From NCBI RefSeq assembly GCF_017876435.1, contig NZ_JAGIOA010000001.1, positions 3,664,651-3,728,650 of the forward strand: 64,000 nucleotides of DNA, written 5' to 3'. The notes below the pieces were generated by a model, which ran no database searches, was not told where the DNA came from, and saw nothing but the letters and a program-made list of their open reading frames with translations. The position numbers and the translations under genes were made by a program. Source of the stretch: Microbacterium phyllosphaerae. Lineage in GTDB: Bacteria; Actinomycetota; Actinomycetes; Actinomycetales; Microbacteriaceae. Position 1 is the first letter of the stretch, and every line of letters starts with the position of its first letter. Below are positions 15,616 through 22,880 of the stretch, piece by piece.

Positions 15616-17082
15616 TCAGAGCAGCGCCCGCACCGACGCATACGCGTCGGCGACGTCACGGGTGGGCCGGTCGTAGACACGCACGACACCGACATCCCCG
15701 TCGTGCCTGCCCCACCCCGGATCGCCGGTGGTGATGAACGCGACAGCGGCGCCGTGCACGTCGTCAGCGAGTTCTTGGGGCGGGTTCGGCCCCGCGAGAG
15801 CTTCCATCGACGGGCCGTCGAGGCAGTCGAAGAAGAACGGCACGTCGAGGCAGTGCTCCGCGAAACCGAAGCGTCCCGAGGGCCAGGAGAAGCGGTAGAG
15901 CCAGGTGGGGGCATCGCCACGGTCGGCCGCGATGCCCGGCACGGTGGTGCGGAACATCCGATCGGTCAGCACCCGGCCCGCGAGACGCGCCTTGCCGAGA
16001 CGCACGACGTCGGCATTCGCGGCGAGATACTCGGCACGGATGCTCTTGGGCACACCGAACCGGTTCAGCAGCACGGACTGCGGCACCCACCGCAGTGCCT
16101 TCGCCGCTTTTCCCGCGAACGCCATCGTGAATTCGTCGTCGGTCGCGCCGATCACCAGTGGCTTGTCGGCACCGACGCCGGCGCGCAACGACTCTCGAGT
16201 CGGCCGCGGAAGCAGGTCGCCGTCGATGGCCGGGCCCAGCGGCAGCCCCTCCTCGATCACGGTCGTCAGCGACGAGGGCCCGAGCTGGGTCGCCTTCTTC
16301 TGCAGCGCGAGCAGGCGCTCCTCCGACAGCGTCGACAGTCCGGCCACGGTCGGAGCCACCCCGCCCGAGGCGGCGAGCGCACGCCCGAACGCCTCGGCGC
16401 GAGTCGCCGACACATCGCCCAACGCCCCCGAGATCGCGTAGACCGCGTGGAACAGGTGCTGCGCCTTCTCCATGCCGAGCAGGGTGAGCACCGCCCCGCC
16501 GCCCGCGGACTGTCCCGCGATCGTCACACGGCTCGGGTCTCCGCCGAATGCTGCGATGTTCTGCTGCACCCATTCGAGGGCGAGCAGCCAGTCGCGCACG
16601 CCGCGGTTCGACGGCGCATCCTCGATCCAGCCGAAACCGTCGAACCCGAGACGATACGAGAGCGAGACGGTGACAACGCCGTCACGGTTGAAGTTGCGGC
16701 CGTCGTACCAGGGGCTCGCGGGCGAGCCTGCGAAATACCCGCCGCCGTGGATCCAGACGAGCACGGGCAGTCCCGAAGCCCCGGGGTCGGGCGTGAACAC
16801 GTTCACGTTCAGGGTCGAGTCGCCTTCGACGCTCGGCTCGGGGATCAGCGTCACACCGGGGTCGCCGCGCTGCGCGGTCGCGGCGAACTCGAGCGTGTCG
16901 AGCACGCCCTCCCACGGCGCCCTGGGCACCGGCGCCTGGAACCGCAGCTCGCCGATCGGCGGCTCGGCGAACGGGATGCCGAGGAAGCCCGCCGATCGCG
17001 CGGCACCTCGCCCTCCCGTGGTCGGGCGCCAGCGCCCTCGGACCCGCCCCGCGGCGGTCTGCACTTCGACGTACTCGGTCAT
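15616..17082 (-). CDS. Carboxylesterase type B (para-nitrobenzyl esterase family)
   Basis: The 488-residue alpha/beta hydrolase has the oxyanion-hole segment VWIHGGGYFAGS, the nucleophile elbow IAGQSAGGGAV, an acidic TDDEFT site and the histidine region FAEHCLDVPFFFDCLDG. No signal peptide is visible, so it is probably cytosolic and hydrolyses small carboxylic esters. Only 5 bases separate it from the MazF toxin gene upstream on the same strand, so the toxin-antitoxin promoter may also drive the esterase, an unusual pairing. Confidence 0.9.
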   Translation of the reverse strand: MTEYVEVQTAAGRVRGRWRPTTGGRGAARSAGFLGIPFAEPPIGELRFQAPVPRAPWEGVLDTLEFAATAQRGDPGVTLIPEPSVEGDSTLNVNVFTPDPGASGLPVLVWIHGGGYFAGSPASPWYDGRNFNRDGVVTVSLSYRLGFDGFGWIEDAPSNRGVRDWLLALEWVQQNIAAFGGDPSRVTIAGQSAGGGAVLTLLGMEKAQHLFHAVYAISGALGDVSATRAEAFGRALAASGGVAPTVAGLSTLSEERLLALQKKATQLGPSSLTTVIEEGLPLGPAIDGDLLPRPTRESLRAGVGADKPLVIGATDDEFTMAFAGKAAKALRWVPQSVLLNRFGVPKSIRAEYLAANADVVRLGKARLAGRVLTDRMFRTTVPGIAADRGDAPTWLYRFSWPSGRFGFAEHCLDVPFFFDCLDGPSMEALAGPNPPQELADDVHGAAVAFITTGDPGWGRHDGDVGVVRVYDRPTRDVADAYASVRALL

Positions 17083-17087
17083 GATGA

Positions 17088-17432
17088 TCAGACTCCCAGA
17101 ACGAGACGGATGCCGGTGGCGATCTGCGCCATCAGATAGGGCGCGAGGTGGCCGGCCGGATAGTCGTCGACGAACTCGCGCGTGACCGGACCGATCTGAC
17201 TGACATTCGCCACCGAGTCACGATCGAGTCCTGACGCGGCGGCCGGCACCAGAACGTTGCCGGGAAATCCCTCGAGAGCGGTGTTCGACGTCAGGGGCAC
17301 GACGAGGACGTTGTTGATGTGCGTATCGAGCAGCCAGTCCTCTTGCACAACGACGGATGGTCGCACTTTCGCCGGCTCCGAGCCGCGCGGAACCCCGAAA
17401 TCGACCCAGACGATGTCGCCGCGGCGGATCAC
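17088..17432 (-). CDS. mazF: MazF/PemK-family endoribonuclease toxin
   Basis: The 114-residue protein begins IRRGDIVWVDFG and continues RPSVVVQEDWLLDTHINNVLVVPLTSN, the conserved SH3-like barrel of MazF toxins, which cut mRNA at specific short sequences. GTG 17432 overlaps the antitoxin stop (GTGA). The C-terminal segment (VNQ-like SVANVSQIGPVTREF) is complete, so the toxin appears intact. Confidence 0.9.
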   Translation of the reverse strand: MIRRGDIVWVDFGVPRGSEPAKVRPSVVVQEDWLLDTHINNVLVVPLTSNTALEGFPGNVLVPAAASGLDRDSVANVSQIGPVTREFVDDYPAGHLAPYLMAQIATGIRLVLGV

Positions 17433-17674
17433 CAGTCGGAGTCTTCGCGCAGCCGCTGCTCGTTCGCACGAACGAACAGTTCATCCTCTGCGTCGCTGCC
17501 CGCCTGGGCCAGGATCTGATTCCCGATCCGGGTCAGATCGGACGAGCCTTCCAGCTCATCGGCGAGACGGCGCCCGGCGAGCTGGAAGAACTCCGACCGG
17601 TTCATTCCGTGTCGCGCAGCGAGCCGCTCGAAGCGCGCGAAGTCGCCGTCCGGCACTGAGATCGCAGTCTTCAT
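17429..17674 (-). CDS. Ribbon-helix-helix antitoxin partner of MazF
   Basis: The 81-residue protein starts MKTAISVPDGDFARFERLA, a beta strand and helix typical of CopG/RHH DNA-binding domains, and continues GMNRSEFFQLAGRRLADEL. The acidic C-terminal half (DAEDELFVRANEQRLRED) would wrap around the toxin. ATG 17674 is the right start: a much longer frame extends upstream but lies in the promoter and operator. The gene overlaps mazF by 4 bases, the usual antitoxin-first order. Confidence 0.88.
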   Translation of the reverse strand: MKTAISVPDGDFARFERLAARHGMNRSEFFQLAGRRLADELEGSSDLTRIGNQILAQAGSDAEDELFVRANEQRLREDSDW

Positions 17675-17680
17675 GGGGAG

Positions 17681-17700
17681 AGTATAACTGGTAATACCAG
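17681..17700 (-). promoter_or_regulatory. Toxin-antitoxin promoter with autoregulatory palindrome
   Basis: On the - strand TATACT (17681-17686) lies 6 bases before ATG 17674, so the message is probably leaderless. Directly upstream is CTGGTA-A-TACCAG (17688-17700 as read on +), a perfect inverted repeat. It lies between -10 and -35, where the RHH antitoxin, alone or with MazF, could repress transcription. Confidence 0.72.
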
Positions 17701-17730
17701 CCTTCGACAGGTCCGACAGGGGGCTGTGGA

Positions 17731-18717
17731 CTACTCGCCGACCCGCGTGACCTCGGCGTGCGGCATCCGCTCGGTCATCACGCGAACCGCCTCGGGGTTG
17801 TCGTCGACGAGCACCGCGTCGCGACCGAGTGCCGAGGCGACGGCGCCGGTCGTGCCGCTGCCGGCGAAGAGGTCGAGCACGCGGTCGCCGGGGCGGCTGG
17901 ATGCGCGCACGATGCGCCGGAGGATGCCCTCGGGCTTCTGCGTCGGGTAGCCGGTCTTCTCGCGTCCGGTCGTCGGGACGATCGTGTGCCACCACACGTC
18001 GGTGGGCAGCTTGCCGCGGGCGGCCTTCTCGGCGGTCACCAACCCCGGGGCCATGTACGGCTCGCGGTCGATGTCGTCGGCGTTGAACACGTAGTCGCGC
18101 GGATTCTTGACGTACACGAGGATCGTGTCGTGCTTGGTCGGCCAGCGACGGCGCGACTTCGCTCCGTAGTCATAGGCCCAGATGAGCTCGTTGAGGAAGC
18201 AATCGCGACCGAACACCGCATCGAGCATCACCTTGGCGTAGTGCGCCTCGCGGTAGTCGAGGTGCAGGTACAGCGTGCCGTCATCGGCGAGCAGCCGCCA
18301 CGCCTCTTCGAGCCGAGGCATCAGGAAGGCCCCGTAGTCGTCGAAGCGGTCGTCGTACGCGCGCAGCATCCCACGCACTCGCTCGTACGCGTGGCCATGG
18401 AACCCGTGCCGGACTTCGGAGGGCGGCATCGCCGGTTCAGGGCTCAGCACGACCGGGGCGGCCACGGCATCCGCATCCGCATCCGGCTCGTCCGGAGTCG
18501 TGAACGTGCGACGGGCGGTGACGACCTGCCGCTCCTGTGCGCGGCCGGTATTGAAGGGTGGGTCGAGGTACACGAGGGTGAAGGATGCCGACGGCAGAGT
18601 CGCCGCTGCGGCGAGGTTGTCGCCCTGGAGAATCGAGACATCGCCTCGGACGACGACAGGATCGACGGGGGCCGGATCCTCCCGTGCTGCCTCAGGCGCA
18701 GAAGCGGGGTCGGTCAC
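17731..18717 (-). CDS. Orphan site-specific DNA methyltransferase (beta class)
   Basis: The 328-residue protein has the catalytic motif DPPFNTG early (about 52-58) and the AdoMet-binding DLFAGSGTTG late (about 281-290), the order of beta-class N6-adenine or N4-cytosine methyltransferases. TKHDTILVYVKN and GYPTQKPEGILRRIV are also typical. I prefer GTG 18717, which overlaps the lipoate ligase stop by 4 bases, over the frame start at 18735. No restriction endonuclease is adjacent, so it probably marks DNA for regulation or replication timing, or protects against a restriction system elsewhere. Confidence 0.87.
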   Translation of the reverse strand: MTDPASAPEAAREDPAPVDPVVVRGDVSILQGDNLAAAATLPSASFTLVYLDPPFNTGRAQERQVVTARRTFTTPDEPDADADAVAAPVVLSPEPAMPPSEVRHGFHGHAYERVRGMLRAYDDRFDDYGAFLMPRLEEAWRLLADDGTLYLHLDYREAHYAKVMLDAVFGRDCFLNELIWAYDYGAKSRRRWPTKHDTILVYVKNPRDYVFNADDIDREPYMAPGLVTAEKAARGKLPTDVWWHTIVPTTGREKTGYPTQKPEGILRRIVRASSRPGDRVLDLFAGSGTTGAVASALGRDAVLVDDNPEAVRVMTERMPHAEVTRVGE

Positions 18718-19763
18718 GGAACCCGCTGCAGCCACGCGTCGGTGGCGAACTTCGACTCCACCAGCGCCTCGGCATCGGCATACTCATCGGCGGTGATCGC
18801 CCCGTCTTCCGCGGAGGTCAGCAAGCGGAACGTGTCTTTGAAGCGCTCGATGATCTCGGCCCGCGCGAGACCGGTCTGGCTGCGCAGTGGATCGACGCGC
18901 TTCGCGGCCGATGTCGTGCCCTTGTCGCTGAGCTTCTCGCGGCCGATGCGCAGCACCTCGGTCATCATCTGACCGTCGATGTCGTACGAGAGGGTCGCGT
19001 GGTGCAGCACTCCCCCGTTGGCAAGGCGCTTCTGGGCGGCTCCGCCGATCTTGCCCGACGAGCTGGCGATGTCGTTGAGCGGCTGGTAGATCGCGTCGAT
19101 CCCGAGCGACCGCAGCGCCTGCAGCACCCAGTCGTCGAGGAAGGCATACGAGTCGGCGAACGTCATGCCCTGCACGAGGGATGCCGGGACGTAGAGCGAG
19201 TACGTGATGATCTGGCCCGCGGCCATGAGCATCGCGCCACCGCCCGAGATGCGGCGGACGACGTCGAAGCCGTGGCGTGCGGCTCCCTCGGGGTCGACCT
19301 CGTTGCGGTACGACTGGAACGAGCCGATGACCACGGCTGACTGGTCCCACTCCCAGATGCGGAGGGTCGGGCGGCGTCGCCCTTCGCCCACGCGCGAGGT
19401 GAGCACCTCGTCGAGCGCGAGGTTCATGCGAGGAGAGACGGCCTTCTCGTGCACGATCTCCCAGTCGAAATCGTTCCACCCGGGGGCGGTCACGAGAGCG
19501 CGGCGCACCGCGGTGCCGACCGCCTCGGGCGTGAAGCCCAGCAGCTGCGCGCCGTCGGGAAGAGCGCCGCGGACGGCGGCGGCGATGGCCGTGGCATCCG
19601 TCTCGACCGGCAGCCCGGAGACCGCCGCGTTGATGTCGTCGAGTGCCGTGTCGGGTTCGAGGAAGAAATCGCCGGCGAGCCGGAAACGGACGATCCTGTC
19701 GTCCTCGACCTCGAGGTCGACGACGACGAGCTTTCCTCCAGGGACCTTGTATTCACCGTGCAC
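18714..19763 (-). CDS. Lipoate-protein ligase A family, accessory domain first
   Basis: This enzyme would attach lipoate to E2 and GcvH subunits through lipoyl-AMP. Residues 1-95 form the small accessory domain (VPGGKLVVVDLEVEDDRI) and the catalytic domain follows: MNLALDEVL, WEWDQSAVVIGSFQS, VVRRISGGGAMLM and DIASSSGKIGGAAQ. In E. coli LplA the accessory domain is at the C-terminus, so this 349-residue protein has the reversed order. ATG 19763. It overlaps the methyltransferase gene by 4 bases with the start I chose, but a functional link is not obvious. Confidence 0.83.
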   Translation of the reverse strand: MHGEYKVPGGKLVVVDLEVEDDRIVRFRLAGDFFLEPDTALDDINAAVSGLPVETDATAIAAAVRGALPDGAQLLGFTPEAVGTAVRRALVTAPGWNDFDWEIVHEKAVSPRMNLALDEVLTSRVGEGRRRPTLRIWEWDQSAVVIGSFQSYRNEVDPEGAARHGFDVVRRISGGGAMLMAAGQIITYSLYVPASLVQGMTFADSYAFLDDWVLQALRSLGIDAIYQPLNDIASSSGKIGGAAQKRLANGGVLHHATLSYDIDGQMMTEVLRIGREKLSDKGTTSAAKRVDPLRSQTGLARAEIIERFKDTFRLLTSAEDGAITADEYADAEALVESKFATDAWLQRVP

Positions 19764-19812
19764 GGTTACAGCTTAAGGCGAGCGCGTCGCGCAGGCTCGG
19801 TGCGCCGACGAT

Positions 19813-20553
19813 TCAGCGACCGAGGACGACCGCTCGCTCTCCCGCCCGGATCGGGGCCGAGAACCGGTTGCCTGCCGGCGGCTGGGGGCACACGTACTGA
19901 TCCGAGAACGCGCACGGGGGCAGGTAGGCCCGGTTGAAGTCGATCACCGCGGATCCGTCTGCGGCCGGCTCCTCGATCGGCAGGAACCGGAACCGGTAGG
20001 TCTCGGTGCCGTTGGTGCCGTCGGCGAAGACCGCGGTCAGACTACCCTGCGGCGTGCGAGTGGCCGACAGCGTCACGGCGACCCCGTCCAGCGTGAAGCG
20101 CAGCCGCCCTGCGAGGTCGGAGTCGTGCGAGCGTCCGTCGATCGAGGTGACGGTGATCGTCTCCCCCGGCGTGGGCTCGAACACCGCCGCGATCCGCCAG
20201 CCCTCCCGAGGCGGATACGCGTCGATGGCACTGAACCGTTCGCGTTCGGGCCGCCTCGGGTTGAACACCCGCAGCGCGACGCTGCCGCGCCGGTCGAACA
20301 CGCGCAGCTCCCGACGCCCGAGCCGCAGCGATTCGCTGCCGCGGAGGGTGACGACCGACCCCGACGTACCGAGATCGCTGCCGCGGATCCCTCCGTCTCC
20401 CGTGAGCGCCCACAGCCCCGGAACCCCCTCGACGGCAGCCGGTTCGGTGATGAGCCAGTTCGTCGACTCGAGTGCCGCAGGGCCGTACTCGGCGCCGGCG
20501 TACCGCTCGCGCGACTCATGCCACGCCCGCCAGTCGTCTTCGAAACCCACCAC
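19813..20553 (-). CDS. DUF1684 family protein
   Basis: The 246-residue protein has the hallmark end of DUF1684: VIDFNRAYLPPCAFSDQYVC followed by PQPPAGNRF, with two conserved cysteines in AFSDQYVCP and PPC. The N-terminus FEDDWRAWHESRE is also typical. Family function is unknown; members are mostly beta-sheet proteins without signal peptides. It is a single gene. The 131 bp upstream contain only a small CCCG-TTCA-CGGG hairpin (about 20636-20647) flanked by two GTAACAC copies. Confidence 0.85.
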   Translation of the reverse strand: MVGFEDDWRAWHESRERYAGAEYGPAALESTNWLITEPAAVEGVPGLWALTGDGGIRGSDLGTSGSVVTLRGSESLRLGRRELRVFDRRGSVALRVFNPRRPERERFSAIDAYPPREGWRIAAVFEPTPGETITVTSIDGRSHDSDLAGRLRFTLDGVAVTLSATRTPQGSLTAVFADGTNGTETYRFRFLPIEEPAADGSAVIDFNRAYLPPCAFSDQYVCPQPPAGNRFSAPIRAGERAVVLGR

Positions 20554-20684
20554 GCACCTCCCTCTCGCCGCGAATCTATGCGGAGGAGAGACCGATATGT
20601 TGGGTCGGCGTCACGCGGATTCACCCGCTGTAACACCCGTTCACGGGACGTAACACGCGGACGCGCGGGCGGGTCGTACGCGGC

Positions 20685-21539
20685 TCAGCGAGCGGGGATG
20701 TGCGTGTCGAGCCACGACAGCACGTCGGCGCGAACCTCGTCCTGCTGCAGCTCGGCGAAGATCTCGTGGCGGGCGTCCGGATAGACGAGCGTCGTGATGT
20801 CGGTGAGGCCCGAGCGCGTGCGGTACTCGTCGGCGAGCTTGTGCACGCTGCGGGGTCCGCCGACGGAGTCGTCGCGGCCGACGAGCAGCAGCATCGGGAT
20901 GTCGCGGCCGAGGTCCTTGCGGGGACGACCGTAGAGCTTGGCGGCCTCGATCGGTCCGAAGAGTTTGAGCAGCGGCACGTCAGTGGTGAGCGGGTCCTCG
21001 TCGAACGCCTTCCACACGGCGGGGTCGCGGCTGAGCCACTCGAGACCCGTCGCCTCGGGCCCCGCCCAGCGGGCGTTCAGCGGCGCGGCGTTCAGCGATC
21101 CGGGCATCCGCAGCGCCGAGCCCGAGAGGATCACGGCGTCCCAGGCCTCGGGGTGGTCGTTCACGAGCATCTGCGCGAGGAAAGAGCCCCACGAGTGCCC
21201 CAGCAGCACGAGCGGAAGATCGGGATGCTCGTCCTTGATGATTCCGGTGAGCTGCCAGACCGCATCCTTGGCGGCCATCAGACCGCCCTTGCCGAGTCGA
21301 CCCAGCTTCGCCGGGCCACCGTGCTGGCGGATGCCGGTGCGACCGTGGCCGCGGTGGTCGTCGGCGTAGACGTGGAACCCGGCCCCGGTGAGCGCGGCGA
21401 TCAGCGCCCCGTAGCGACCGGCATGCTCGCCGACACCGTGCAGCAGCTGCACGACTCCCCGCGCATCACCCTCCGCCTCGTGGACGTCGTAGACGATGGC
21501 GATGCCGTCAGCATCCGTGAACTCACGCGTATCCGTCAC
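20685..21539 (-). CDS. Alpha/beta hydrolase, monoacylglycerol-lipase-like
   Basis: The 284-residue serine hydrolase has the oxyanion segment LLHGVGEHAGRY, YADDHRGHGRT, the nucleophile elbow LLGHSWGSFLAQ, LVGRDDSVGG and the catalytic His in YPDARHEIF. This set is typical of the Hydrolase_4/monoglyceride lipase group. No signal peptide, so probably an intracellular lipase or lysophospholipase. Monocistronic as far as the flanking gaps show. Confidence 0.88.
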   Translation of the reverse strand: MTDTREFTDADGIAIVYDVHEAEGDARGVVQLLHGVGEHAGRYGALIAALTGAGFHVYADDHRGHGRTGIRQHGGPAKLGRLGKGGLMAAKDAVWQLTGIIKDEHPDLPLVLLGHSWGSFLAQMLVNDHPEAWDAVILSGSALRMPGSLNAAPLNARWAGPEATGLEWLSRDPAVWKAFDEDPLTTDVPLLKLFGPIEAAKLYGRPRKDLGRDIPMLLLVGRDDSVGGPRSVHKLADEYRTRSGLTDITTLVYPDARHEIFAELQQDEVRADVLSWLDTHIPAR

Positions 21540-21619
21540 GCCCCCACTGTACTGAGAGTGCGCGGCGAGCGTCAGGCCGAGCGCCCGCGGCGCGGCCGGT
21601 CCCGCGCCAGCCGCGAAGG

Positions 21620-22357
21620 TCAGGCGCCGAGCGCGGCGATGACTCCCTGGGCGATCTCGAGGTCGGTGACCTCGTAGCCGCCCACGCCATCGGATGCCGA
21701 GCCCATGCGCACCCCGCCGTCTTCGCGCACCGGGCGCTTGGCAGAGAAGTGCAGGGCGTCCACGCCGGTGGCGGCGAGCGCGGCGGCGCTGGAGGCATCC
21801 ACTCCACTGCCTGCCATGATCTCGATCTCTCCCGCGGCTTCTGCGACCAGCGCGCGGAGGGTCTCGACCCCCTCGATCGCGGTGGACGCGCCACCGGAGG
21901 TGAGCACGCGGCGGAGGCCGAGCGAGCGTGCGGCGACGAGGGTGGCGACAGGGTCAGCGGTCACGTCGATCGCACGGTGGAGGGTGACGGATGCTCCGCC
22001 CGCGGCATCGCGGAGCCGACGCATGGCGGGGATGTCGAGCTGCCCTTCATCATCGAGGGCGCCGATCACGACGCCGTGGGCACCCGCCTCGATCGCGCGA
22101 CGGACATCGGCCTCCGCGACGGCGATCTCATCGGCGGAGTAGACGAAGCCGCCGGCCCGGGGCCGGACGAGCACGTGCACCTCCACCCCCACGGCCCGTG
22201 CCGCGTCGATCGACAGATCCAGAGTCGCCGGCGACGGAGTGAGGCCGCCGAGAGCGAGAGCCTGAGCGAGTTCGACGCGCGCGGCACCGACCGTCCCGGC
22301 GATGCGTACTCCGGTCGGGTCCTGGACGGCGATTTCGATGGCGAGGGCGCGGGTCAT
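21620..22357 (-). CDS. cutC: CutC-family protein
   Basis: The 245-residue TIM-barrel protein has AIEIAVQDPTG at the N-terminus, VHVLVRPRAGGFVYS, GVVIGALDDEGQLD, VTLHRAID, VLTSGG and IMAGSGV, the ordered motifs of the CutC family. CutC was named for copper homeostasis, but its direct biochemical role is unsettled. ATG 22357 is preferred over the frame start 13 codons upstream. It is divergent from marR across about 82 bp. Confidence 0.85.
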   Translation of the reverse strand: MTRALAIEIAVQDPTGVRIAGTVGAARVELAQALALGGLTPSPATLDLSIDAARAVGVEVHVLVRPRAGGFVYSADEIAVAEADVRRAIEAGAHGVVIGALDDEGQLDIPAMRRLRDAAGGASVTLHRAIDVTADPVATLVAARSLGLRRVLTSGGASTAIEGVETLRALVAEAAGEIEIMAGSGVDASSAAALAATGVDALHFSAKRPVREDGGVRMGSASDGVGGYEVTDLEIAQGVIAALGA

Positions 22358-22419
22358 CCGTCCATTCTGGCCTGTGGTCGGCGGGCACCTCGGCATCCGG
22401 CTTCCGATTCCTGCGCAAA

Positions 22420-22440
22420 TTACTTAGACTGTCTAAGTAA
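22420..22440 (+). promoter_or_regulatory. Perfect 21-bp operator over the marR start
   Basis: TTACTTAGA (22420-22428), centre CTG, TCTAAGTAA (22432-22440): 9-bp arms pair perfectly and the final A is the first base of the marR ATG. TAGACT (22425-22430) inside it is a good -10 element, and no Shine-Dalgarno sequence is present. This is a textbook MarR-type autoregulatory operator, and the most AT-rich stretch of the area. Confidence 0.85.
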
Positions 22441-22880
22441 TGTCTGCGTCTGATGAAGCCCTCCACCTCACCGCGACAGACCTGCGCATGGCGACGTTCC
22501 GACTCGCACGGCGCCTGCGATGCGCCCGAGCCGTCGACGCGATGAGCGATGCGCAGCTCGCGGTGCTCGCCACCCTGCGCATGCACGGGCGCCGCACGAT
22601 CACCGCCCTTGCCGAGCGCGAACGGGTCACCGCCCCGTCGATGACGAGCATGATCAACGGGCTCGAAGAGCAGGGCTACGTTCTCCGCACTCCGGATGCC
22701 GAAGACCGGCGACGTGTGCAGGTCGACATCACCGACGCGGGCACCGAGATCGTGGCGCAGACCATCGCGCGCCGCGACGAGCTGCTGGCCGAGATGCTCG
22801 GCGAACTCGACTTCACCGAGGAAGAGCTCGCGACTCTGAGAGAAGCCAGCGCCCTGATGCGAAAGGTGGTCGATCGATGA
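22440..22880 (+). CDS. MarR-family transcriptional regulator
   Basis: The 146-residue winged-helix protein shows the MarR core: LAVLATLRMHGRRTITALAERE, SMTSMINGLEEQGYVLRTPDAEDRRRVQVDIT (recognition helix and wing with the D-x-R-R-x DNA-contact residues) and helical dimerisation ends. It overlaps the MFS gene by ATGA, and its start codon is part of the palindrome, so it should repress itself and the transporter until a toxic ligand binds. Confidence 0.93.
   Translation: MSASDEALHLTATDLRMATFRLARRLRCARAVDAMSDAQLAVLATLRMHGRRTITALAERERVTAPSMTSMINGLEEQGYVLRTPDAEDRRRVQVDITDAGTEIVAQTIARRDELLAEMLGELDFTEEELATLREASALMRKVVDR

Noticed and set aside
15489..15734. 81-residue frame on + at the end of the esterase gene
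   Set aside because: Arg/His-rich, contains the inverted repeat, and overlaps the C-terminal codons of the esterase on the other strand.
17675..17995. Extended antitoxin with about 107 more residues
   Set aside because: The extension crosses the operator and promoter and runs antisense-like over the methyltransferase C-terminus; its sequence is Arg-rich and unlike any protein.
22520..22876. Extended MFS start inside marR
   Set aside because: The added residues are an Arg-rich shadow of marR; ATG 22877 overlaps the marR stop and begins the conserved first helix.
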